Shown here piece after piece: positions 48,778-56,914 of a stretch of 64,000 nt of DNA; position 1 is the first letter of the stretch; each line of letters opens with the position of its first letter. The translations under genes and the position numbers were made by a program. The notes under the pieces were generated by a model, which was given only the letters and a program-made list of their open reading frames with translations, was not told the DNA's origin and did not search any database. This stretch comes from Alphaproteobacteria bacterium. Its GTDB lineage: Bacteria > Pseudomonadota > Alphaproteobacteria > CACIAM-22H2. The DNA lies in the NCBI GenBank assembly GCA_016124335.1, contig WGNX01000009.1, positions 1 to 64,000 on the forward strand, in the 5' to 3' direction.

Positions 48778-49949
48778 CGGCGCTTCTCGAACGGCTGCTC
48801 GGGCGGCTGCCGCTTGGCTGGCTGCAGCTGATCCACCGGCCGCCGCGCTTCGCCGCCGCACTTGCCGGCGTGGCGTTCGCGAACATCCTGGTCTTCATGC
48901 AGCTGGGGTTCCTGGGCGCGCTCATCGAAAGCATCGCGCTGCCCTATCGCGCGATGGAGGCGGACATCGTCATCGCCGCGTCCGACACCAACACGCTTGC
49001 CGATTCAAGCCCGCTGCCGCGCCAACGGATGTACGAGGCGCTTGCCGTACCGGGCGTGGCGTCGGCCACACCGCTCTACTACGCGAAGCTCGACTGGAAG
49101 CAGCCCGACGGCACGATCCGCACGCTCGACGTTTTCGGCGTGGATCCCGAACGGCCGTCGCTGTCGCCCCTGCGCGGCAACGCCGCCCTCGATACGCTGA
49201 AGCGCGCCGACCATGCGCTAATCGACAACCGCACGCGCAATGCCCCGCCGGGCCTGTTCGCCGCGATCGATGCTGGCCAGCCCTATACGTTCGAGGCGAA
49301 GAACCGCACGATCAATATCGCCGGGACGATCGCCATCGGCGGCGGATTTGCGGCCGATGGCTATCTCGTCGTCTCCGACCAGACGTTCCTGCGCCTTTTC
49401 CAGCAGCGCGCCGCCGGTGCGCCCAATTACATCCTCGTGCGCACCGAGGCCGGCGTGCCGCCACAGCGCGTTGTCGCAGCGCTCGAATCCGTCCTGCCCG
49501 CCGACGACGCGGCCCCGCGCACGCTTGCCGACACGATCGCGCGCGACCAGCGCTTCCAGACGACGCAGCGCCCGGTCGGCATGGTCTTCGGGTTTGGCAT
49601 CGTGATCGGCGCGCTGGTGGGCGGCATCATCGTCTATCAGGTGCTGTCGAGCGACGTCGCCGACCATATCCGCGAATACGCGACGCTGAAGGCGGTCGGC
49701 TACGATGATTCCTACTTCCTGGGCATCATCGTCGAGGAAGCCGCAATCCTGGCCGCCTTCGGCTTCGTGCCGGGCCTCCTCGTGGCGCTCGGTCTCTACA
49801 CGTTCGTTTCCGCCCAGACCGCATTGCCGCTGACGATGACCTTCGCGCGCGCGCTGGCACTGTGCACCGGCACGATGGCGATGTGCGTCCTTTCCGGGTT
49901 CGTCGCCACGCGACGGCTGGCGCGCGCCGATCCGGCGGAGCTGTTCTGA
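48774..49949 (+). CDS. DevC-type ABC exporter permease (MacB/FtsX family)
   Basis: A 391-residue permease with the DevC layout. The N-terminal part has LPLGWLQLIHRPPRFAAALAGVAFANILVFMQLGF and the first helix, then a periplasmic domain of about 200 residues. Three C-terminal helices (about 265-290, 320-345, 360-378) are accompanied by VLSSDVADHIREYATLKAVGY, a highly typical segment. It exports a substrate presented from the periplasm or outer leaflet. The cargo is unknown; the cyanobacterial relatives export glycolipid. Confidence 0.9.
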   Translation: MTALLERLLGRLPLGWLQLIHRPPRFAAALAGVAFANILVFMQLGFLGALIESIALPYRAMEADIVIAASDTNTLADSSPLPRQRMYEALAVPGVASATPLYYAKLDWKQPDGTIRTLDVFGVDPERPSLSPLRGNAALDTLKRADHALIDNRTRNAPPGLFAAIDAGQPYTFEAKNRTINIAGTIAIGGGFAADGYLVVSDQTFLRLFQQRAAGAPNYILVRTEAGVPPQRVVAALESVLPADDAAPRTLADTIARDQRFQTTQRPVGMVFGFGIVIGALVGGIIVYQVLSSDVADHIREYATLKAVGYDDSYFLGIIVEEAAILAAFGFVPGLLVALGLYTFVSAQTALPLTMTFARALALCTGTMAMCVLSGFVATRRLARADPAELF

Positions 49950-49950
49950 G

Positions 49951-50655
49951 ATGGAAGTGTCCGCCGAGGACAGCCCGGTCGCGGTCGCGGGCCTCGAACA
50001 CTGGTTCGGGCAGGGCGAAGCGCGAAAGCAGGCGCTCTTCGACGTGAACCTGCGGCTCGTGCGGGGCACGCTGACGGTGCTTGTCGGCCCGTCGGGATCG
50101 GGCAAGACGACCGTCTTGACGCTGATCGGCGCCTTGCGCGCGATCCAGAAAGGCAGCGTCCATCTTCTCGGGCGCGAACTTGCAAGAGCACATGCCGACG
50201 AACTTGTCCGCCGGCGACGCGAGATCGGCTTCATCTTCCAGGCGCACAATCTTCACGACAGCCTGACCGCCGAGCAGAACGTCCGCCTCGGGATAGAGGT
50301 GCATGGTGCGGCCGCGACGGCCCGGGGCCGCGAAGCCGCGCGCCACCTGCTCGACCATCTCGGCCTGGCAACACGCGTCGACTACCTGCCGGCAAACCTT
50401 TCCGGCGGCCAGAAGCAGCGTGTCGCCGTGGCCCGCGCGCTCGTCGGCAATCCGCCGGTCGTGCTGGCCGACGAGCCGACGGCCGCCCTCGACCGCGAGG
50501 CCGGCCTGCATGTCGTGCAACTGCTCAAGCGGCTGGGCACCGAACGCGGCACGACGACGCTGATGGTCACGCACGATCCGCGCATTCTCGATCTTGCCGA
50601 TCGCATCGTGCGCATGGAAGACGGGCGGATCGTCGCCGAAGGCTCGATTCAATAG
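49951..50655 (+). CDS. DevA-type ABC exporter ATPase
   Basis: A 234-residue ATPase. Walker A is GPSGSGKTT, the Q-loop IGFIFQAHNLHDSLTAEQNV is typical of DevA/LolD, the signature is LSGGQKQRVAVARA, Walker B is VVLADEPTAALD, and the switch is MVTHDPR. It starts one base after the devC stop. Its 3' end overlaps the convergent AroE-like gene by seven bases. Confidence 0.92.
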   Translation: MEVSAEDSPVAVAGLEHWFGQGEARKQALFDVNLRLVRGTLTVLVGPSGSGKTTVLTLIGALRAIQKGSVHLLGRELARAHADELVRRRREIGFIFQAHNLHDSLTAEQNVRLGIEVHGAAATARGREAARHLLDHLGLATRVDYLPANLSGGQKQRVAVARALVGNPPVVLADEPTAALDREAGLHVVQLLKRLGTERGTTTLMVTHDPRILDLADRIVRMEDGRIVAEGSIQ

Positions 50656-51482
50656 GCGATGCGCGCGAGCGATCGCAGTTCCTCGGCCGTCGCGCTCGGC
50701 AGGCCGAAAAATTCGAGATAGGCGGGGATCTGCTCGAACAGCATGTCGAGGCCGATCTGCACGCGGCAGCCGCGCGCCTTTGCGGCGGCGAGCAGCTGGG
50801 TCGTCTCGCTTTTCATCACGACCTCGCCCACGAAGGTCGATGGCGACAGCCGGGCGACATCAAACGGCATCGGATCGCCGGCCGACATGCCGAGCGGCGT
50901 GGCGTTCACGACGAGATCCTGGTCCGCCGGATCATTCGAGCCGGTTGCGACCTCGATAGCGGGATAATGCGCGCGAAGACGCGCGGCGAGCGATTCCGCC
51001 ATCGCCGGGGCGGCGTCGAAAAGCCCGATGCGGCCGACCTTGCGCGCGGCAAGCGAAGCGGCGATCGCCGAACCGACGCCGCCCGACCCGACGACCAGAA
51101 CGCGCCGCCCGGCGAGTTCCACGCCCTTGCGCAGGACGCCGCGCACGAACCCCTCGCCGTCGAACATGTCGCCGACCAGGCGGCCATCGGCGGCAAGCCG
51201 GACGGCATTGCAGGCCCCGGCAATGCGCGCCGTCGTGGAAACCTCGTCGACGAGCGAGACCGTCGTCACCTTGTGCGGCATCGTGATGAGCGCACCGAGA
51301 ATATTGGTGAGGCGAAAAGTAAGTTTGAGGAATTGCGGATAGTCCTCGGCCCGGCAACCCATCGGCACGACGACGGCATCGACGCCGCGCGCCTCGAAGA
51401 ACGGATTGTAGATCATCGGCGCCTTGAAGCTCTCGGTGGGCACGCCGATATGCGCGATGAGGCGCGTCTTGCCGGAAATCAT
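50649..51482 (-). CDS. Shikimate dehydrogenase-like oxidoreductase (AroE family, divergent)
   Basis: A 277-residue AroE-fold dehydrogenase. The NAD(P) loop is VVGSGGVGSAIA, and the catalytic Lys71 (TMPHK) and Asp108 (MFDGEGF) are kept. The two Ser that hold shikimate in AroE are replaced: GVPTESFKAPMIY has Phe19 and Ala21 at those positions. The usual N-T-D before the Gly is M-F-D. It is therefore probably a catabolic relative with another substrate rather than the biosynthetic enzyme. Its start overlaps the GntR gene, and its context is a regulator, a TIM-barrel enzyme and a TRAP transporter. Confidence 0.82.
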   Translation of the reverse strand: MISGKTRLIAHIGVPTESFKAPMIYNPFFEARGVDAVVVPMGCRAEDYPQFLKLTFRLTNILGALITMPHKVTTVSLVDEVSTTARIAGACNAVRLAADGRLVGDMFDGEGFVRGVLRKGVELAGRRVLVVGSGGVGSAIAASLAARKVGRIGLFDAAPAMAESLAARLRAHYPAIEVATGSNDPADQDLVVNATPLGMSAGDPMPFDVARLSPSTFVGEVVMKSETTQLLAAAKARGCRVQIGLDMLFEQIPAYLEFFGLPSATAEELRSLARIAY

Positions 51483-52222
51483 GATGGGGCCTTCGCGAAC
51501 TCGCGGTTGTTGGCCGAATGACGCTTTGGTGCGCGTGCGGCGTGGTTGGGCGCATCATCGGTCAAACGCCTCGCAACGGCATCGCCGACACGGCCGATAT
51601 GGTCCGCCAGCCGCGCGCATGCGGTCTGCATGTCGCGCGCGACCGCAGCCCGCGCGATTTCGCCATGTTCGTGCAGGATATCGGGGCCGGCCAGGTCCTC
51701 GCGGACGAAGATGCGGCGATATCTGTCGCTTCGATCGAGGAGGGAACGGCAGAACGACAGCAATGTCGGCATTCCGCATCCGGAAAGAAGGGTCATGTGA
51801 AAGTCGCGATGCGCGGCTTCCCACCGGCCGCCCGCATCGGGCATCCCTGCCTCGGGTGTCGAGCGGCTGAGCGTATGGACCGCGCGCATCACGTCGCTCT
51901 CCCAGTTGACGTCGCCCGTTTCGATCGCGGCGCGCAACGCGCAAAGCTCGAATTCCGTTCGCAGCCGGATGACCTCGCGCAGGTTTTCCAGATCGACCGG
52001 CGATACCCAATAGCCCCGATTGTCGCGGAACTCGACCAGCCCGTCGGCGATCAGGCGTGCCAGCGCCTCGCGCAGCGGGCTGAGGCTGATCTCGTATGTC
52101 GCGCGGACTTTCGCGAGATTGATCTTGCCGCCCGGCTCGAACTCGCCGGACACGATTGCCTCGCGCAGCCGGTCGACCAGCCGGGTCGCCTTGGTGTTCG
52201 CTTTTCCGCGCGCGGCTGTCAT
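51479..52222 (-). CDS. GntR-family regulator (FCD type)
   Basis: A 247-residue regulator. The winged helix (about residues 13-75, with KVRATYEISLSPLREALARLIADGLVEF) is followed by an all-helical FCD-type effector domain (about 80-225). That domain has RLRTEFELCALRAAI, AAHRDFHMTLLSGC and EHGEIARAAVARD; the Asp/His positions fit a metal or carboxylate site. The ATG at 52222 follows the isomerase stop by eight bases. It probably controls this operon and the divergent TRAP genes. Confidence 0.88.
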   Translation of the reverse strand: MTAARGKANTKATRLVDRLREAIVSGEFEPGGKINLAKVRATYEISLSPLREALARLIADGLVEFRDNRGYWVSPVDLENLREVIRLRTEFELCALRAAIETGDVNWESDVMRAVHTLSRSTPEAGMPDAGGRWEAAHRDFHMTLLSGCGMPTLLSFCRSLLDRSDRYRRIFVREDLAGPDILHEHGEIARAAVARDMQTACARLADHIGRVGDAVARRLTDDAPNHAARAPKRHSANNREFAKAPS

Positions 52223-52230
52223 GGCGGCAG

Positions 52231-53055
52231 CTAGCCTCCGCAGGCCTTCAGCAGCAGTTTCCGGGTCGCGTCGTAAATACGCTTCACGCGTTCGTCGACA
52301 GGCAGGTCGCCCGACATGGGAACCTCCACCGACAGCGCCGAATCCGGCGGCACTGCCGCAATCAGGCCCAGCAGGTCGAACACGCCCTCGCCCGGCGGCA
52401 GGCGCGCGCCGCGGGCTTCGGCAATCATCTCTTCCTTGTTCGAGGGCGCCCGCTCGGGCGCATCGCAAAGCTGGATGCTGCGGATGACGGCGGGCGGCGC
52501 TTCGGTGAGGGCCTCGAGTTTGCCGCCGTTGCGGAAGAAGTGAAGCGCGTCGACCAGCACGCCGGCATTTGGCTGCTGCGCCGAACGGACAAGCTCGAGC
52601 GCCTGCCCGAACGTGGCCACGCTGCGCCAGCCGAGATTCTCGAAATCGACGCTTAGGTCATATTGGTGGGCGAGATCGCACAGTGCCGCGAAGTTCGAGA
52701 CGAGGCGCACGTAATCCGGATCGTCGCCAGAAACCGTCAATCGCCGCGCACCCAACTCGCGCGCGCCTTCGAAAACGGCGGCAACGCCTTCGAGCGTGAA
52801 GGTGGGCCGGAGCGTGATCGTCTCGATATCGAAGACTCCAACGCCGGTCGCCGTCATCGTGTCGCGCAGTTCGCGCAATTCCGGACTGCCGACGGGCAGC
52901 GAATAGACCGGCGCGCCTGGATCGGCAGCAAACAGCCGCAGCCCGACCGACTGGAAGCCGGTCCGGGCGGCAAGCTCGACGAATTCACGCGGCGGAACAG
53001 CGAGGGCCGTGAGATGGGCCAATCCGATCGGCGGCAATTTTCTTGAATGCGACAT
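52231..53055 (-). CDS. Sugar phosphate isomerase/epimerase-family TIM barrel
   Basis: A 274-residue protein of the xylose-isomerase-like/AP-endonuclease 2 fold. Metal-binding candidates are Glu in VDFENLGW, Asp and His in LVDALHFFRNGG, Asp in IQLCDAPE, and Glu in SVEVPMSGDLP. The family includes isomerases, epimerases and also 3-dehydroshikimate dehydratases. The AroE-like partner two genes downstream makes the last role worth considering. It is the first gene of the three-gene minus operon; its promoter lies in the 304-base divergent region. Confidence 0.85.
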   Translation of the reverse strand: MSHSRKLPPIGLAHLTALAVPPREFVELAARTGFQSVGLRLFAADPGAPVYSLPVGSPELRELRDTMTATGVGVFDIETITLRPTFTLEGVAAVFEGARELGARRLTVSGDDPDYVRLVSNFAALCDLAHQYDLSVDFENLGWRSVATFGQALELVRSAQQPNAGVLVDALHFFRNGGKLEALTEAPPAVIRSIQLCDAPERAPSNKEEMIAEARGARLPPGEGVFDLLGLIAAVPPDSALSVEVPMSGDLPVDERVKRIYDATRKLLLKACGG

Positions 53056-53359
53056 CAGACACTGTATGTTGTGAACGGATAAAGCCTATATCATCGATTA
53101 TTCCGGATAAACAAGATTTATTCAAAATAATCGATTTTAGAGGATTTCCGTCGCGGCACGTCGGGTGGCTGAATTCCGGGCTCGGCTTTTCACCGAACCG
53201 GCTTCGCTACCGGCGAACCACGGGCGCGCGCCGGCCGGCATTTTGCGGGTCCCGCGCGCATCGGCGGTTCGAATCGGGACCACACCGGACTTGTTTGTGA
53301 CTGGACGCAATGCGCCGGAATCTGGGACAACACCGGCAACAATCTAGGGAGAAACACCG
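53056..53359. other. Divergent intergenic region before the TRAP genes
   Basis: This 304-base gap separates the minus-strand GntR operon from dctP. The left part (53056-53140) is AT-rich and holds the inverted repeat annotated separately and a CGGATAAA direct repeat (53075-53082, 53104-53111), as expected for promoters. The right 200 bases are GC-rich without a convincing gene. An AGGGAG ribosome site serves dctP. Confidence 0.6.
53093..53135. promoter_or_regulatory. Long inverted repeat, candidate GntR operator
   Basis: ATCGATTATT (53093-53102) and AATAATCGAT (53126-53135) form a perfect 10-base inverted repeat with a 23-base spacer. It lies about 40 bases upstream of the isomerase start. 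The centre-to-centre distance of 33 bases, about three helical turns, would suit binding by a regulator tetramer or two dimers. Assignment to the GntR protein is positional inference. Confidence 0.5.
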
Positions 53360-54361
53360 ATGAAAATTCAGATCTCGCGTCGCGCGACTCTTGCCGGCAT
53401 GGCGGGCACCGCCCTTGCCGCTTCGACGCTCGCCATCCGCCCGGCCAGTGCACAGGGCGTTCTGCTGCGCATGTCGGCGCCGATGACGCCGACCGACCAG
53501 CGCTCGGTCGCGCTCGAGAACATCTTCGCGCCGGCCGTAAAGGGCTTCGCGACCTATCAGCCGCACTACAACGCCACTCTGTTCAAGCAGGGCACCGAGC
53601 TTGAGGCGATCGCCCGCGGCAATCTCGAGATGTCGATCACGTCGGCGCAGGAACTGGCGACGATCTTCCCCGAATGGTCGATCTTCACCGCCGGCTACCT
53701 GCTGCGCGACGCCGAGCACCAGAAGAAGGTGTTCAACGGCCACATCATGGACGGCCTCAAGAAGTCGGTCGAAGACAAGCTGGGCGTGAAGCTGCTGTCG
53801 GTCATGTATCTGGGCCGCCGCCAGCTCAACCTGCGCACCGAGAAGGAAGTCAAGACGCCGGCCGATCTCGCGGGCCTCAAGCTGCGCATGCCCAACACCG
53901 AGGCATGGCTGTTCCTGGGCACGGCGCTGGGCGCAAATCCCGTTCCCGTCGCCTTCACGGAGATCTACACGGCGCTCCAGACCGGCGCCATCGACGGCCA
54001 GGACAACCCGCTGCCGACCGACCGCGATTCGAAGTTCTACGAGGTCACCAAGCAGATCATCCTGACGAGCCACCTCGTCGACCAGAACTACATCGCCTTC
54101 TCGAAGAAGGTCTGGGACAAGCTTTCGGCCGACCAGCAGAAGGTCGTGCAGAAGGCTGCCGACGACGCCGCGGAATCCGGCCGGCAAGCCCAGCTCAAGC
54201 TCGAAGCCGAGCTCGAGGACTTCTTCAAGAAGCAGGGCCTCAAGGTCTACGCGCCCGATGTCAACGCGTTCCGCACGCACGTCCAGAAGGCCTACCTCGA
54301 GTCCAAGTTCGCGAAGGACTGGCCGAAGGGCATGGTCGAACAGATCAACGCCGTGAAGTAA
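53360..54361 (+). CDS. TRAP transporter substrate-binding protein, DctP family
   Basis: A 333-residue periplasmic binding protein with a signal peptide (ISRRATLAGMAGTALAAS...SAQG, Tat-compatible). Seen are FKQGTELEAIARGNLEMSITSAQEL, LGRRQLNLRTEKEVKTPADLAGLKLRMPNTE with the conserved Arg that binds the ligand carboxylate, and FTEIYTALQTGAIDGQDNPL. The ligand is thus probably an organic acid. It is followed by a strong stem-loop and the two membrane subunits. Confidence 0.93.
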   Translation: MKIQISRRATLAGMAGTALAASTLAIRPASAQGVLLRMSAPMTPTDQRSVALENIFAPAVKGFATYQPHYNATLFKQGTELEAIARGNLEMSITSAQELATIFPEWSIFTAGYLLRDAEHQKKVFNGHIMDGLKKSVEDKLGVKLLSVMYLGRRQLNLRTEKEVKTPADLAGLKLRMPNTEAWLFLGTALGANPVPVAFTEIYTALQTGAIDGQDNPLPTDRDSKFYEVTKQIILTSHLVDQNYIAFSKKVWDKLSADQQKVVQKAADDAAESGRQAQLKLEAELEDFFKKQGLKVYAPDVNAFRTHVQKAYLESKFAKDWPKGMVEQINAVK

Positions 54362-54370
54362 CGCGAACGA

Positions 54371-54399
54371 GGCGGCGGCCGGCACACCCGGCCGCCGCC
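54371..54399 (+). terminator. Strong stem-loop between dctP and dctQ (attenuator)
   Basis: GGCGGCGGCCGG (54371-54382) pairs perfectly with CCGGCCGCCGCC (54388-54399) and is followed by TTCTCTT. It lies nine bases after the dctP stop and 29 bases before dctQ. It most likely terminates part of the transcription so that binding protein exceeds membrane subunits. Confidence 0.75.
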
Positions 54400-54428
54400 T
54401 TCTCTTCCCGACCGCTGACGGGTCCGCG

Positions 54429-54950
54429 ATGAAGGCAACCCTCGACTGGCTGGACGAACGCGCGAAGGACGTTTCGGCGATCCTGCTCGGGTTGATGTTC
54501 GCTTCGTTCGTCGTCCAGATCGTTTTCCGGTACGTCCTCAACCTGCCGCTGGGCTGGACGCTGGAAGCCTGCCTGACGACATGGCTTTGGGCGGTCTTCT
54601 GGGGCGCATCGTTCGACCTGCGCGACAGCGACCATGTGCGCTTCGACGTGCTCTACCAGATGTTCCCCGAGCGCGGGCGCCGCGTGCTGGCGTTCATTTC
54701 GTCTGCCGCGATCGCGCTCGCCTTCGCCGCTTCGCTGCCGGCGGCCTACGACTATGTCTCGTTCTACAAGATCAAGAAGAGCGTCACGCTCGGCATTCCG
54801 CTGAACTACGTATTCAGCATCTACCTGCTGTTCGCTTTCTCGACCGTCGTGCAATACGCGCTGCGCTGCTGGCGCATTGCCAGCGGCGGCCCGTTCGAGG
54901 CGCCGGCGCCGTCCGATCCCGCCGATCTCGAGACGCGGGAACCCGTATGA
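54429..54950 (+). CDS. TRAP transporter small membrane subunit, DctQ family
   Basis: A 173-residue protein with four membrane helices. FVVQIVFRYVLNLPLGWTLEACLTTWLWAVFWGASFDLRDSDHVRFDVLY is the classic DctQ segment. It stabilises the large subunit. The stop overlaps the DctM start as ATGA. Confidence 0.92.
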   Translation: MKATLDWLDERAKDVSAILLGLMFASFVVQIVFRYVLNLPLGWTLEACLTTWLWAVFWGASFDLRDSDHVRFDVLYQMFPERGRRVLAFISSAAIALAFAASLPAAYDYVSFYKIKKSVTLGIPLNYVFSIYLLFAFSTVVQYALRCWRIASGGPFEAPAPSDPADLETREPV

Positions 54951-56245
54951 CCTATCCTTTTGCGATCTGCGTGCTCGTCCTGTTCGTGCTTGCCGCCATC
55001 GGGGCGCCCATCGCGCTTTCGATGATCGTCGCGGCGGTCTCGTATCTCTTTTTCAAGGGCCAGGATCTGGGCCTTGCGGCCGAACAGATCATCCAGGGCC
55101 TTTACGACAGCTTCCTGCTGCTCGCCATCCCGCTATTCATCGTCGCCGCGAACATCATGAACGCCGGCACGATCAGCGACAGGCTGCTCAATTTCTGCGT
55201 CGCACTTGTCGGACGCTTCCGCGGCGGGCTTGGTCACGTCAACGTCGTGGCGAACATGATCTTCGCGGGCATGTCGGGCTCGGCGGTCGCCGATGCGGTC
55301 GGGCTCGGCAAGGTCGTGATCGGCATGATGGTCAAGAAGGGCTATCCGCCCGGCTATGCCGCCGCGATCACGGCCGCCGCCTCGACGATCGGCCCGATCA
55401 TCCCGCCCTCGATCCCGATGGTGCTCTACGCGCTCGTGTCGGACGCCTCGATCGGTTACCTGTTCCTGGGCGGTTTCGGGCCCGGCGTGCTGATGGGTGC
55501 CGCACTTATGGCCCTCAACTGGCATGTCGCGCGCAAACGCGACTTCCCGGTCGAAACGCCGGTGGTGGCCAGCCAGCTCCCGGCGCTGACCGTGCGTGCC
55601 TTCCCGGCCCTGCTGATGCCGATCATCCTGCTCTACGGCATTTATGGCGGCGCCACGACGCCGACCGAGGCGGCCGCGGTCGCCGCGGCCTACGCGCTTT
55701 TGCTGGCCGCGTTCTTCTACCGCGCCCTTTCCTTCGGCGTGCTGCGCAGCGTCCTGATCGAGAGCGCGCGTGCGACGTCCTCGGTCGGACTCGTCATCGG
55801 GGCCGCGCTGATCTTCAACTACATCGTCGCCAGCGAGAACATCCCGGCAGCCGTCTCGAGCCTGATGAAGGGCCTCGACGTCTCGCCGCTGGTGTTCCTG
55901 CTTGCGGTCAACGCGCTCTTCCTCGTGCTGGGATGCCTCATCGACGCGACGACGATCATTCTCGTCATCGTTCCGCTGTTCGTGCCGACCTGCCGGGCGC
56001 TTGGCATCGACATGGTGCATTTCGGCGTCGTGACGGTCGTCAACTGCATGATCGGCCTGATCACGCCGCCCTATGGCGTCCTGCTGTTCGTGATCAACGC
56101 CATCACCGGCATCCCGCTGCGCACGATCATCGCCGAAATCTGGATTTTCATCGTCGTGCTGGTCGCGGCCCTGCTTGTCATGATTCTGGTCCCCGATACG
56201 GTCCTGTTCATCCCCAAACTGTTCGGCTACGTTCCGGGCAAGTGA
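54947..56245 (+). CDS. TRAP transporter large membrane subunit, DctM family
   Basis: A 432-residue ion-coupled transporter with about twelve helices. LAIPLFIVAANIMNAGTISDRLLNF, MSGSAVADAVGLGKVVIGMM, STIGPIIPPSIPMVLYA and PTEAAAVAAAYALLLA are all DctM hallmarks, as is the late MIGLITPPYGVLLFV. It drives substrate uptake with the sodium or proton gradient. Confidence 0.94.
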   Translation: MTYPFAICVLVLFVLAAIGAPIALSMIVAAVSYLFFKGQDLGLAAEQIIQGLYDSFLLLAIPLFIVAANIMNAGTISDRLLNFCVALVGRFRGGLGHVNVVANMIFAGMSGSAVADAVGLGKVVIGMMVKKGYPPGYAAAITAAASTIGPIIPPSIPMVLYALVSDASIGYLFLGGFGPGVLMGAALMALNWHVARKRDFPVETPVVASQLPALTVRAFPALLMPIILLYGIYGGATTPTEAAAVAAAYALLLAAFFYRALSFGVLRSVLIESARATSSVGLVIGAALIFNYIVASENIPAAVSSLMKGLDVSPLVFLLAVNALFLVLGCLIDATTIILVIVPLFVPTCRALGIDMVHFGVVTVVNCMIGLITPPYGVLLFVINAITGIPLRTIIAEIWIFIVVLVAALLVMILVPDTVLFIPKLFGYVPGK

Positions 56246-56254
56246 GGTGAACAG

Positions 56255-56821
56255 ATGAGCAGGCCGTTCTCCATCCTGGCAATCCCGGGAAGCCTTCGCG
56301 CGAAGTCCTTCAACCGTGCGCTTCTGGAATACGCGCGCAAAACAGCACCGGCATCGCTGACGCTCGAAATCCGCGACATCGCCGACATCCCCCTTTTCAA
56401 TCAGGACGTCGAAGCCAAGGGCTATCCCGAGGCGGTGGCGAAGCTTCATGCCGAAGTGGCGGCAGCCGACGGCATCCTGCTCGCAACACCCGAATATAAT
56501 TCGGGGATTCCGGGCGTGCTCAAGAACGCGCTCGACTGGATGTCGCGCCCGCCGGGCAAGGCGACGTGCGCGGGCAAACCGGTCGCCGTCATCGGGGCCA
56601 CGCCGGGTGTCGGCGGCACGGTCCGCGCGCAGGTCGTCATGCGGCCGGTGCTGTCGGGCATGGGAATGCTCCAGCTCGTCGGCGCCGACACGGCCGTGCC
56701 GGGCGCCGGAGCGGCGTTCGATGCGGACGGAAACCTCGTCGACGAGAAGGCGCGCGCGGCGCTTGCCCGCACGCTGGATGCTTTCGCGGCCTGGATCGCC
56801 CGCCTCGCCCCGAACGGATAA
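56255..56821 (+). CDS. NADPH-dependent FMN reductase family protein
   Basis: A 188-residue flavodoxin-like reductase. The FMN phosphate loop is GSLRAKSFNRALL, and TPEYNSGIPGVLKNALDWMSRP is the family signature. It reduces FMN, quinones or similar acceptors with NADPH. It begins nine bases after the DctM stop, with a GAGGTGA site, so it is the last gene of the TRAP operon. Its role beside the AroE-like dehydrogenase is unclear. Confidence 0.9.
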   Translation: MSRPFSILAIPGSLRAKSFNRALLEYARKTAPASLTLEIRDIADIPLFNQDVEAKGYPEAVAKLHAEVAAADGILLATPEYNSGIPGVLKNALDWMSRPPGKATCAGKPVAVIGATPGVGGTVRAQVVMRPVLSGMGMLQLVGADTAVPGAGAAFDADGNLVDEKARAALARTLDAFAAWIARLAPNG

Positions 56822-56914
56822 AGGCGCTGCACTGGCGCAACGCGCCAATTTCCGAATAACCTTTCGGAAACGCGTTTGCCCGAGTCCGTCCGTCGGGCCG
56901 CGCGAGGACATCTG

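Noticed and set aside
53266..53284. Possible tRNA T-arm (GGTTCGAATC)
   Set aside because: The flanking bases do not form the T stem, and no anticodon arm or acceptor stem is found nearby.
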